Made by a program: the position numbers and the translations under genes. Below are positions 52,901 through 64,000 of a stretch of 64,000 nucleotides of DNA, in pieces. Where the stretch lies: contig CM048572.1 in the NCBI GenBank assembly GCA_026413225.1, forward strand, positions 3,844,001-3,908,000. Direction: 5' to 3'. Numbering within the stretch: position 1 is the stretch's first letter; each line of letters opens with the position of its first letter. This DNA comes from Otis tarda (Eukaryota > Chordata > Aves > Otidiformes > Otididae). A model generated the notes under the pieces. The model worked only from the letters and a program-made list of their open reading frames with translations. It ran no database searches and had not been told where the DNA came from.

Positions 52901-55900
52901 AGCGGTGTCAAGCTCTGCGTTCCACCTGGAAGGAGCTGGCTAGAGTCACATGTAGGTGTCATGCAAGTGATGGTGTCTCAAACTCCCTTGGGCACAAACT
53001 TTCCTAATAAAAGCAAACAAAAAAAACCCTCCTCCTGAGTAATAGTTCCATCCTTACCATCACCTTCAAGATCTGATTCATTGTATCTGGGTTCTCTATT
53101 TTCTCTCTATTTCTGTTAAAAAGAAATTGTTTGTAAGCCTCTAAAATGCTTCCAAATAAACACACTGTCTATTCTACTTACATCCCACTTGCTTTTCCTT
53201 GGGACAGATTTTCTTCTCAGATCCCTAATCAGTCTTGTGGTTGCCTGCCAGGCAGGGTTCTGTATCACACAGGCTGCCGCTGCGGTTCGCACACACGCTG
53301 TGTCCGTGCCAACTGGGCTGCAATTCAGCAGCGCAACCTTCAGCAAGTCATTTGGCAGCCAGAATCCCTAATTCCGTAATGACTGAATACTTCTAAAGAG
53401 CCTAAACAGAATGGAAGGGCCTTAATGAACCTTTTTGACTTATGCAAGTCTCTTCTGATTGATATTTATCCTTCAAACTGCTATTGTAGTCTTTTAATAA
53501 AGGCGGCGATAGCCTTGCGTTTAAGGCTGATTTAAAACCCCCGCTGCGCTCAGTTGGAGAATTAATTGTTTCACTGGGTACAGCAACAGCTGGGATTTTA
53601 AACAAAGGAACCTTCTAGATCCCTAAATCAGGATGTAATTGCAGTCTGTTTCTAGGGAGCAGAAATCTCTTGTTCCAGGGAACTCGGGAGGCTGTGGCAT
53701 GGCAAGTTAGTTAATCAGTATGCTGAGAAGATGAGGGCGTGAGCCGTGTAGAGAGTGAGTGATGGCCAGGTCACGCTGGGGGTGTTCAGGGAGCACAACA
53801 AGGCAGTTAATAACAGAGCGTGTGCCGAGTTAGGAGGTGTTGGGTGATCTGTCCGGGCAAGAGAGCCGTTCGGGAGATGCATCGGCTGCCGTTGCGAGGA
53901 AGCCGTGCAGCGGAAATAAAGCTGAAGAGCTCCAGCTAGAGACAAGTTCCCAGGTAGCTTCGAGGTGTGTAGGCACTTACATGAGACAAGTAGATCAATC
54001 TGTGTTCAGAAACACAGCCAAACAGCGATAATGGATTTTGCTGGTGCAGTGGTTTGGGTGGAATCTCTACAGAGGTGTTTTTCACGGGATATTTGTGAAA
54101 GAGGCGTTATTACAGCTGTCTCTTGTAGCGAACTGTGAGTGGCAGAATCTAATAATATTGTAATCAGTCCTGTCCCCCCTTCAGTCTCCTGGCAGGCTGA
54201 AAGCACCACAACTTGTTGAATATGTATATATATTTTTTTTACTAGTCCTGAAAATGCTGCTATGCTTTAAAATCTCTAATAATCAAATGCTGCTTATTGT
54301 GCTTATACTGTGTGGGAGTTCAGCTTCAAAGCCTTTGTGCACAAAGACATGCAACAAAGATTTTATTTTTAAATTTTTTTTTTTTTTTTTAATCCTAAGT
54401 GTGTGTAGAGTCAAACCACCATCAAATAGCAGAAGGATCTATACTGTCATTATACTGCATGAATAAGCAATCAAATTCAAGGTCATGGACCAGCTTGGGC
54501 ACTTAAATTCTCTTGCTTTTAGATGACATGAGATTGTCCCAAGCATGTGTTCCATAATCCAAATTGAAGTGCTTCAGATGCTTGTGTGGACCCAGATACT
54601 TTGTGCAAACTTGCATTTAATCTTTAAAATGTAAATAAACAACTTATTTATATCTACATTTCACTGTTCATTTGGGTAGCTGGAAGCTTACGGGTGCACT
54701 TGATCGTTCGCTTTCGCCTTTGTAATCCCTGTGTGCACTCTGTTTCTCAGAATTGTCAGGTTTCACCCTTAAAGAGGAAGAAGGAAAAAAACAAACAAAA
54801 ACCACTTAGCATTCCTGTAGAAGATATTTGTGACTTTACTTGGGGGAAGGCGTTGTTATAAGGTATTACAATCCTAGAAGCTTTTAAAAGGTGGCTATGG
54901 TACATTCAGCTCCTTGGCTGGAAAAACGACTCAGACTGTTGAAGTCCTCTCAATGAGCCATGCTTAAAGGCAATGTTTATACAGCAAGCTGTCTTTTTAA
55001 ACATTGTAAAGTGTAGTCTTGTAATCTGTTACGTTCTCATCTTTACGATTATTAAATAGCATGTGGGTTGCACATGGGTTTTGGGAAAAATAAGGATGTG
55101 TTTCCAGCTTCTAACTAGCTAGTTTTCTCAGTCACTCTTTCTGAAATGCTGTAAATCTCTATTTAGATGCCAGAAATAATAATATAAGGATCTTTAATAC
55201 ACAATTTCAGCTCTTTAATGGGATGCTTGGAACCTAGTTCCCCTAATCCCAGTGGATTTGAGTTTAAATTGTACTTCAGAGGTTACAGATCCTCTTAGCT
55301 GCCGTGTAAAATTGCAGTCTGCCCTTCATCATCTCTCCAGTTGCCAACATGCCATTTCTTCTCAATCACCTCGCTCACTTTTTCTCTGCAGGAGAGGTCA
55401 TTAAATGTGAACTGCCTCTTAGAAGGTCACGCGTGAGGCCAGTATTTGCGGGGCGCATTTACAATAGGGTGCAACCAAATTTCTTCCGCCTTTGACCACT
55501 GAAAGTACATACTTGTTATAACACAAAACATGATAGTCTGGTGTGATAGCTATCCACTGTGTGGATATACGTGCATTTCTGTTCACAGCCCTTTTTTAAG
55601 CTATTCATGAAACCTGTCATTTGTTGGATAAAATCTTCCCTGATAAAAGATGTAGCAAAAAAAAAGTTTCCTGGAAAAGCTTGAAAGGGTTGCAAACCCA
55701 ACTTGGCTTAGTCATTTGTTTGTTTATGTAAAGGCTTTTTTTTGGTTAAGAAGAGTGAAAAATGGCTCCCACAAGAAGGAAAGCAACAACCACGAAATCT
55801 TGCAACCAATTTATATAAAGCTCTACAGTGGAAATAGCAGAAAGATGACAATTCTCGGAAATTGCCTTCAGTGAGAATTGGCTTTGAACGTTCCCATGAA

Positions 55901-58250
55901 AATCAATCATGCTACAGCTTCTCAATTGCATTCTGTGGATGCACGATTCTCCTGGGACGGAGCTTTCTCGCTTCAGCTTGCTAAGTGCGCACGGAAGGAA
56001 GGCCACGCTGTACACAGCTGGCCGCTGCGTTTAGCTGAACATTAAGAGAACATTAAGGATACACAGTTAAGTGCTCAAAACCCAGGAAATGATCAATTAA
56101 GGATTGTGTATTTGGGCCTGGCTTTATCACTCTTCTGTACAGGCATTTGACAATGCAATCTTCCTGCAATTGCGTGTTACTCTCTTCATCTGCAGCACTA
56201 ATGTGGTTTTCCTTTGACACTCTATAAATCCAGTGTCTTGTAATGCAGCATATTGTTTGGCCAGAGTCCATGAAAGTCAATTACATGAAGAATAAGTGTT
56301 TTACTGCATCTCAACTATGTTGAATTAGAATTCTTTGATAATCTAAACCGGCAACGAAACTGTGCAGCCGCGTGTGATCTGTTTAAGTTTGAAACTCTGG
56401 CAGCTCTGTAGCAGGCTACGTCATCCTCTCAATTACATGTAAGGAAAGCTGTGCGTATATACTCAGCTAAATTAGTTCTATAGTTAACGGCTTTTTGCGC
56501 AGAATTGCACTGGAAGAAGGTTGGGCTGGCTGAAGAGAGATGGTTTATTATATGGTTGCTGACTGTAGTGTTTACTGAGCGCTTGGTGAACAGGTTGGTT
56601 AGATGCTGCCAGTCTTCTGGGCCCCTCTTGGTCAGTATTTGGGCCAGAATTTGGAAAATGAATGGTGCTGATTGCACTGATTTATTATGGTTTTTCTGTT
56701 TGTTTTCCAGTTAGGAAGGGCTGTAAATCTGAGCATGGCTACTTTCATAGCAGGCTGGGATGCCTTGTCAGCCGCAGACCCTGTTGTTCTGTTTCTGGAA
56801 CGAGGCAGGGCTGAGTGAGACAGCTTTCCAGTGAAATCCGAGGAGCACAAGGTCATAAGAAATATCTTTTCTTTCAGCCAGCAGAATCCCACAGAGAGCC
56901 CTTTTTTCCCCCTCCATGCTGTTTAATAAAGCAACGTGGCTTATAAGCTCCGTGTCAGCCCTGGAACTCTAGTGTGTGTGTGCGTGACCCATTTGCCACA
57001 CACAGGGCATTTAAAGTGGCTTCCCCGATGCTGCGAGGAACCATGATTTACCTGTGCACAATAACATAGCAGCCAACCTACGCAGCTGCTGTTCTGGTGA
57101 AACAGGGTGGCTTTCCTTCTCCTGCCCCGTTTGGAAACGCAAAATGCTGTGGCAGAACAGGAGCCGGTTGGAGCTGTGTTGATTTAAAGCTGATGTGTGG
57201 GGGATGATAGGAATTAGGTTCTGCTCTGGTGCTTGATAGCAGGGCAGTGACTCTGTGGGCTGTTTGTGCTCCTTCCATCTGAGGAGGACAGCAGCAGGGA
57301 GGATGCACCAGATGCAGGCTCTTCACTCGGGTGCTAAACCCCGTTGAAAAAAGCATCCTGTATCCTTGTCAGTGTTGTTTCTCTCCATCTTGTCCCAATT
57401 AGTTTAACACAGCGTTAAACTTAGGAAATGTCGAAATGATTTCCTAATTAGGAATACTTTTTGGAATAAATACCTTAAAGAGCTTTTGAACAAACTTCTT
57501 CAAATTACACAGGATTCTTAATTGTGCCCTACGCGCCCCCTGTTACTTGCAGGATATACTTAACTCAGAAGCATTTGTTAATGATGCTTTTCTAAATCCT
57601 GTGGTTTGCAGTAACATCTTGATGAGACAATGAGGGGTTTTTTGAGAAACTCAGATGTCACAGGTTTTTTAAATCTACGACAATCTTCAGGTAAATAGCA
57701 TACTTGTGTTATAAATAGTATGAATCAACTGTTTAAAAAAAATTGCTTGATCAAGCTTTCCAGAAATAAAAGCATAATACCGGTCCCTTGAGCACAACAA
57801 TTTCTTTGATTACCTTTTTATTGTTCTTTTGAAGCCAATAGACTTGCAGCAATATAAATCCAATGCAAATGAGAATATATTTGGCTACAACAAACCCTTT
57901 TTTTTTTTTAGTGTGCATGTTGTGCTCTTTCTAAGCCAAACTAAGTGACAAGAATGGAAAAAAAAACCCTAAACATTCTTTCTTATAATGAAGTTCAAAT
58001 TTAAAAAATCCTTTTGTAGCTATGTGAACATCTTGTCTTTCTGCCTTCCTATGCTTTATTTTCTTTTCAATTTTGTTTAAAAAATCCCAAAATTTTGGTC
58101 TGTTCTTTCAGACAATTTTGGTCCTGTTCTTTATTGCTTACCTAGAAAAACAGTTAACTCTTAATCACATTTCTTCCATCTAATCTTTTCAAGTGCCAGT
58201 ATACCTGTGCAGTTACGTAATACAGATAAAGCTCTTTAACCATTCCACAT
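49938..58250 (+). other. PTPRT: Downstream intron: no gene recognised
   Basis: AT-rich non-coding sequence after the FN3-3a exon donor. The continuation of the third FN3 repeat was sought and not found. A 128-codon open frame at 51701-52087 has no recognisable domain. A CpG-enriched patch lies at 53690-53970. Several T tracts occur, for example one ending at 54390. Confidence 0.6.
53690..53970 (+). other. CpG-enriched patch with AATAAA, possible repeat remnant
   Basis: About 15 CpG occur in roughly 280 bp. AATAAAGC at 53914-53921 sits near the end of the enriched part. The combination resembles the composition of a decayed long terminal repeat, but no terminal TG..CA pair, duplicated flanks or internal viral genes were found. 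I cannot name a family. Confidence 0.2.
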
Positions 58251-58705
58251 TCCTCAGTACAAGAAGGACTCCGAGTTGCTGGAGCACGTCCAGAGAAAGG
58301 CAGCGAAGCAGGTGAGGGGTCTGGAGCACAGGTCTTATGAGGAGTGGCTGAGGACACTGGAATTGTTTAGTTTGGAGAAGAGGAGGCTGAGGGGAGACCT
58401 CATTGCTTTCTAGAACTACCTGAAAGGAGGGTGTAGGGACACGGGTGTCGGTCTCTTCTTCCAAGTAACTAGTGATAGGATGAGAGGTAATGGCCTCAAG
58501 TTGCAGCAGGGGAGGTTTAGGTTGGGTATTAGGAAACACTTCTTTACTGGAAGACTGGCCAGGCACTGGAATGGAGGGGTTCAAAGAAAGTGTAGATGTG
58601 GTACTTCAGGGCCTGGTTTAGTGGACAGGGTGGTGTTGGGTTGATGGTTGGACTTGATGATCTTGGAGGTCTCTTCCAACCTTAAGATTCTGTGATTCTG
58701 TGATA
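58251..58705 (+). mobile_element. CR1 LINE of a second subfamily, 5'-truncated and internally deleted
   Basis: About 455 bp from CAAGAAGGACTCCGAGTTGC to the terminal AAGATTCTGTGATTCTGTGA. It differs from the other copies: TTGGACTTGATGATCTTGGA-GGTCTCTTCCAACC at the 3' end, and ACACGGGTGTCGGTCTCTTC in the body. The frame is broken, with CTTTCTAGAAC replacing a coding stretch near 58410. The segment between CAGGCACTGGAATG and GGGGTTCAAAGAAAG (near 58575) lacks the usual GGTGGTGGA...CCCTGGA block, an internal deletion. It looks older than the copy at 40122. Confidence 0.95.
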
Positions 58706-61700
58706 TTCAGATCTTACAATATCTTGCTTACCAAATTGTATTATTTAACTAAGTTGAAAGCAAACTACAGATACATGTTAGTGCTTTCTTCCTAGATGGT
58801 TATTTCCTTTTCCTCTTAAGTATTGCTTAATGTAGAAAAGTTCAGAAGTGGTGGCTTTGTCCTCTTAGTTGGAACTGTGTAGAAGAGGAAAAGCCAGTCA
58901 AGGTGATCTTCTCATTGCCCTCAAAAGAAGAAGATGCCATTGTTATGGTTCCTTTAGGGAAATTAATCTTATTGCTGTCCTTTGTGTGTGTGTATTAGAC
59001 CCTATCTTTAACTATGATCCTGCCATCCAGTGAGCAGGATGAGTTTGGGTTTTGTTTCCTGTGCCTTACTCTCATTACCCGTCTGTCACTTTGAGTCCCT
59101 TGCCTGCCCTTTTGCCTTCTCCTTTTGCCCTCCCTATTTGCTGCTATTTTTTTCCTGATTTCTGTTCTCCGTGCTGTCCAGATGGCACTGCTGACAGCAA
59201 GAGTGGGACAGCTTTCAGAAGGATTTTTCAGAAGGATTTTAGCACAGGGAGAACACCTTAGTCTTCCTTCTGTTTGTAATTCAACCGCTTTTGTCGGACA
59301 TTGTGAAAAGCAACTTAGGGTGAGGCAGACACTTGGAAAATAAGCATAAGTGGATAGTTTAAGATTTAAGTGCATAAAAATATGTGATGTTGCAATTATC
59401 AGGACTGATATTTTATCTATAGATATGGCAAAAACATTTTATAAGTACGTGGGTCTTGGTTTTGTTACGTTATGGTGTGTAGCAAACGGCAGCTGTAAGT
59501 GATGTTGTTAGCACTGCGTTGTGTCCGTTTGGGTTTCTGTTCAGTGCCCCCAGCTTCTGCTACGCCCAGTGTCGCACGGCAAACCAGCCATGAGATACTC
59601 TAAGCAGTGCTTTCAGCATCAAGAGCTAACTGAGGAACAAGTATGGAGATGGAATAACTGCCTCAGTGGTGCAGTCCTATCAAAGCAATTTCTACAGTTG
59701 TCATTTTCTGCTATTAAACTGAACAATGAGGCTCTCCAATAAAATCATATGAAATAACAGCTCATTAAAAACTCTCCTTAATATATAGCATGCTAATTGG
59801 TGTCAGTGGGGTGCAAGCTTGAATGGCAGAATAGACTATAATGTTTAGAAAGTAGGTAAAATAAAAGAAGATATTTTATCATTAATGACCTTTTAGTAAA
59901 CCTAATGAAATCCTTAATGGCCTGAATAAATTACTGAGGCGCTCCCAATTACTTTGTTACCTGCTCCATTCTTCCTCCCTTTCTCTTAGACATTAAACTT
60001 GGTTTTGTTTATAGAAAACAAAAAGCGATAAAGTCCCAAGGAAAATATGAACAGGAGGAAGGAGTCTGAGCAAGGAGGAGAGTCGATGAGACTTCTCAGC
60101 CCTGCTATCCCTGTTCCTGCTGAAGGGAAAGGCTGGGTGTAGGACCATGTTCTATCCTGTCTTGTGTATGTGGTGTTTGTGTTTGTATTCAGGTTTCATT
60201 CGCTTGTGTGGCTCTCGGGAAATAGGCTAGGGAGTAAATGGGCCTCCTTTATTCACAGGGTCTCCCCAGGTTAACTTTCATATTCATTTCTAGAGCCGCG
60301 CTGTGGCTTTTTGTACTGTTACCAGCCATGCTGTGACTAAATTAAAGGACTTTTATTCTTCAGGGCTTTTAGTCTTTCACATGTTGCCAGCCTTAAATAT
60401 GACTTGCAAAAATGCTGTTTAACTCTTCCTTAACCTTCTCCCACAAGATGCAGTACAAGAATGGAAAAATGGAAGGCCTTGCTTCTTTCTGGTTCCTGGA
60501 TGAAATCTGATGGGTTGTGGAAGGATGCAGGTAGCAATAATTGCCTGGCTTAAGCTGAGTTTTAAGACAGAAAATGCACCCAAACTTCTGGTCATAAAAT
60601 ATATTCTTTAATTCAGAAGTCCAGCACCAGAGAAGGATTTTCACTAACCTGTTTACTAACTCTTTTCTGTTCATTAGAAGATAACTTTCTTCGAATTATT
60701 CCTTTTGTGTAACGCTTGATGCAATTAACTTTAGTCTTGTACCCCAAATGTCTGAAACTTTCTGATAAGATTGAAACTCATGTCCATCCCAGCTGCAGTC
60801 CAGAATCACCTGCAGTAGTAATTGTTCCTAAGAAGCACAGGCGGTTGGCAAGTCTTCGGAAAAAGAGCCCATGGCTTGCTGTGTAATCATGTTTCAATCA
60901 GCTTTATAGAACCATGAGGTTGATTGTTCCCCTGATGTACCTTACACTTCGGAGCAGATACTGCGCTAGGCAAGTTAATTCCTTATTTGGCTCCAAGCAT
61001 GCAGAAGATGAGAGCTTTTTTTTCCCCTTCTCCTCACATTCTCACAAACCAACGTGGAAGGGAGCACAAAATCACCTTGAAATCAGAATTTGAGAGGATA
61101 GCAGCATCAGCCAGCCTTGTTTTGTTTTCCTAATAATCCGGTGAAAGCGTGGTGATTTAGGCTGCCCGGGCTGTTGGCTGTATACAAGGGAGCTTGGCGG
61201 AATGACAAAACCAGCAGTGGTGATGACCAGGTAATCAAAAAGCTATAGGAATTGTAAAGTCTGAAGGGAGAGCTGAGCGAGTGTCTCATTAATGCGGTGT
61301 CCTCTTCGATATTGGAGTCGAATTTTCTTTTCTTCTGGAGCTGAAAAAAAGGAGATACTGAGATACTGTGAAGATAGGATCTTGAGGCAGTGAAAAATGT
61401 TACTCTTCACATACCCGTGTAGAAGGTCTGGCCCTATCTTAATAGAATTTAACTCCTGTTTCAAACTCTCTCATTTCAGGAATATTTTGATCTTTCAGTG
61501 TAAGTGAAACTCCATTCAAAATAAATAAAAAAAAACCCCAATCAAGTAGTGAAAATTCTAGGAGCACCTTCTTAACTTGAGTGTTATCCCTGGAAGATTT
61601 AACATCTCCAGCATTTTTGTCTTGTGTGTTGAAGTTTTCAGGGTCTCTCTTCAGTCTGAAATGCTGCTTCTGCTGGCAGTGGGTCATTAGTCCCTGAGCT

Positions 61701-61912
61701 GTCGTGGGCTGACTCTAAAGTCCATAAGCAGGAATTGAGAACAGCAAGGCTTTTGCTGTCATCCTTAAAATGCTTCTACAGGGCCTGTATCTTGGATGGA
61801 AGGACACAAACTAGAAAAACATATAACTAAAAACACACCCTCCCAAACCAAACAACTGCTGAAAAAGCAAAAAGTGCTACTATTCAGATTTCATGGTGTC
61901 TTTTAGAATGGT
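58706..61912 (+). other. PTPRT: Downstream intron between CR1 copies: no gene recognised
   Basis: Non-coding AT-rich sequence. No repeat element or splice-bounded coding segment was recognised. Confidence 0.6.
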
Positions 61913-61935
61913 CTAATATCTAATTTAGATATTAG
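61913..61935. repeat. Perfect 11-bp inverted repeat at a CR1 5' junction
   Basis: CTAATATCTAA, one T, then TTAGATATTAG. The right arm is the CR1 TTAGATATTAG segment; the left arm is its exact reverse complement, lying at the point where the CR1 copy begins. Confidence 0.9.
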
Positions 61936-62137
61936 AAAGAAATGTTTTACGCTGAGGGTGATGGAGCACTGCCCAGAGAGGTGGTGGATGCCCCATCCCT
62001 GGAAACATTCAAGGCCAGGTTGGACGGGGCTCTGAGCAACCTGATCTGGTTGGAGATGTCCCTGCTCCTGGCAGGGGGTTGGACTAGATGGGCTTTGAAG
62101 GTCCCTTCCAACCCAAACCCTTCTGTGATTCTATAGT
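61921..62137 (+). mobile_element. CR1 LINE, 5'-truncated, 3' end
   Basis: About 215 bp from TTAGATATTAGAAAGAAATG to CCCTTCTGTGATTCTATAG. It belongs to the same subfamily as 9656 and 40122. A short deletion removes most of the GGCCCAGGTTG block (GGAGCACTGCCCAGAGAG here), and the G run before TTGGACTAGATG is one or two bases shorter than in the other copies. Confidence 0.95.
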
Positions 62138-64000
62138 TCTCTAAGGCTTTCACTTTGGTGACTTTTCCTGAGTCAAATGTGTGCTCCCCTGAACTGCTGG
62201 GCAAGTTTTGGGCCTGTTCTCCTCCCTGAGCTCCTGCACAGAATTGCTCCCACAGGTGAATGTGGTGGATGTGAGCGGCGCCAGGGTATTGCCATCTGCT
62301 TCGAATGTCCCATGGCAACACATATGCGACGCTCGGCTCTTCCTGGAGCTGGAATACTGGCAGCAGAGCAATGTGGTGTGGTGGGGATTGGTTTGTTTGT
62401 TTTCTTTCCTTCTGCGCAGATCGCAAGGGGCTGATGGCTGATTGTTAGTTTGTTTATTGGAGAAGAGGAATACAAACACAAGTCATGCCCACATAACTCC
62501 CGTATATTGCTGCCTAGGATGTTTTTCCTTTTAGTGCTTGATAAGATTCCTTTTTTTCCACTGAGCCAAAAGCTTTTTCTAAGCTATTTAACTTTATCTG
62601 TCTTTGTGACAGTGTTAAACTTGTATTAAATTTAGAGGAAAACAAAATAATGTGTACACAGCATGATTAACGTGCCACTTTCTTATTTAGGACACAGAAA
62701 AATTAGAAATTATTCAGGTTACCCAGACAAAAGTTAGATCCTCACCTATCATGCTTATTAAAGATGAACTTTGTGAGCTCATCCATGCAGCTGCTGAGCA
62801 AATGGGGCTGCTTGGTAGATGTAATTCAGTCCTTTTCCTGGATACTGTAATCTTCCTCTCATTGCCTCCTATAAAATCTGTCTGTAATGCTCCACTTTCC
62901 AGAAACATTCTTTCTTCTTTCGAAACTTCTCTATACCATAGACCAGATTTCCAGCTAAATAAAACCACGGCTCCCAATTTCAGAGGGGTGCCAGCAAGGG
63001 ACAAGTCTGTTGCTGGGCTGACGCAGAAGTTGGAACAACCTTGGCTTGGGCAGGCGTAATGAGACACAGCCCTGGGCTATAAATTACACTGACTGGGGAA
63101 GGATGGGAATTCGTTCTGCTTTGCCTGAGGCAAAGGTCTGCTGCGCTGTCAGCTGGGCTGCTTAGACTCTCGCTTCCCTCTGTCATGGTAATCAAGTACC
63201 AAGAAAGCTGCTTATGAAAGAGTTTTGAGGAAGTCCCTTGTCACCTGCTGCTGGTTTAGCTTGTGTAATCGCAGCAGCAGCAGCAGAGGGGTATCTGTTT
63301 CTGGCTGCTTTACTGACAGATGTAAATAAAGACGGCAGACCTTGTGGACCTTTGGAGCAGCCTTTCTGGACCACGAGAAATTCCCTGCAGCTACACTGGT
63401 TTGCTAATAGTTGTCGTGTGAAGAAATGGTATCGATGAGCTGCAGTTCTGTCTGCCGAATGGAGATCTTGGTGTTTTCCTTTGTTACTCTGAGCTCCTCA
63501 GTGGCATGAAAAGAAAAATTATGTCAGTGTTTGACATTTCTAATAGGGAAGGAATGGTAGCAATGGCTCTTTTTTCCCCCAGCAAATCTGAGATAAAGAT
63601 GAAGCCCTAGTGAAGCTTTTGTGCCTGGGTAGAATCGAGATGTGCGGTTTACCCACTGCTTTTTCATGTCCTTACATAATTGTTTTAGCAGCTTTGCTCC
63701 TAAAGGGCTCCATGCACATCTCGGTGACCAAATTATTTGCTGGGATTTAACACAGTGCTGTCTAGGCAGAGTATCTGTGAACATAATCCTTAATGATGTG
63801 CTGGGGGCGCACACTGCTTGTGGAAGCCTTGCCTGTGATTAATCAATTAAGAATTCAGATAAACCCAACAGTGGTTCCTCTGTTTTGGTAGATGTTGTGA
63901 AATGTGGTGAAGCCGAACATGCTTCTGCACTTGTTTGCAATTCCACGTAGGATTTTCAGTGTTGTCTCAAATTAGATAAGCAGAGAAATAAAATCCTCTG
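62138..64000 (+). other. PTPRT: Downstream intron to window end: no gene recognised
   Basis: Non-coding sequence. A (CAG)5 microsatellite lies at 63271-63286. No element or exon was recognised. Confidence 0.6.
63271..63286 (+). repeat. (GCA)n microsatellite, five units
   Basis: GCAGCAGCAGCAGCAG, a short trinucleotide run in intronic sequence. It reads as poly-Ala or poly-Ser in chance open frames only. Confidence 0.9.

Noticed and set aside
59521-59757. Exon-like segment following TTTCTGTTCAG
   Set aside because: The acceptor is modest, no good donor follows and the peptide does not match the receptor or any family I know.

Overview
The window is a stretch of vertebrate nuclear DNA, almost certainly from a bird. 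It is AT-rich and gene-poor, with sparse interspersed repeats. Nearly all recognisable repeats are 5'-truncated CR1 LINEs ending in the avian-type ATTCTATGA-like terminal octamers. A few much older MIR-like SINE remnants are also present. No bacterial, plasmid or phage organisation is visible.

The only coding sequence I can support is two plus-strand exons of one gene, a type IIB receptor protein tyrosine phosphatase, best matched by memory to PTPRT (RPTP-rho). The exon at 48188-48484 encodes a complete fibronectin type III repeat (the second of four in this family). The exon at 49822-49931 encodes the first part of the third repeat. Both have good splice sites, compatible phases (1-1, then 1-0) and one continuous reading frame across the 1337-nt intron between them. 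No earlier exon (signal peptide, MAM, Ig or first FN3) and no later exon (rest of FN3-3, FN3-4, transmembrane, phosphatase domains) was recognised. The upstream intron is therefore at least about 48 kb and the downstream intron at least about 14 kb, which fits a gene of this family with very long introns.

Layout: 1-48187 is upstream intron, holding four clear CR1 copies (9656-9906 +, 13738-13933 +, 20141-20466 -, 40122-40667 +), one CR1 relic, three probable MIR-like remnants, homopolymer tracts and three anomalous non-repeat segments. These are a G-over-C skewed block at 36361-36840, an exon-like segment at 37864-38019 and a compact CpG cluster at 41938-42075. Exons and a short intron occupy 48188-49931. 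The range 49932-64000 is downstream intron with two more CR1 copies (58251-58705 and 61921-62137).

I found no convincing new biological system. The points most worth a second look are the very long T homopolymers forming the 3' splice sites of both exons, the CpG cluster with a Kozak-like ATG and nearby donor, the candidate cryptic exon, the GC-skewed block and a perfect 23-bp palindrome at the 5' junction of a CR1 insertion.
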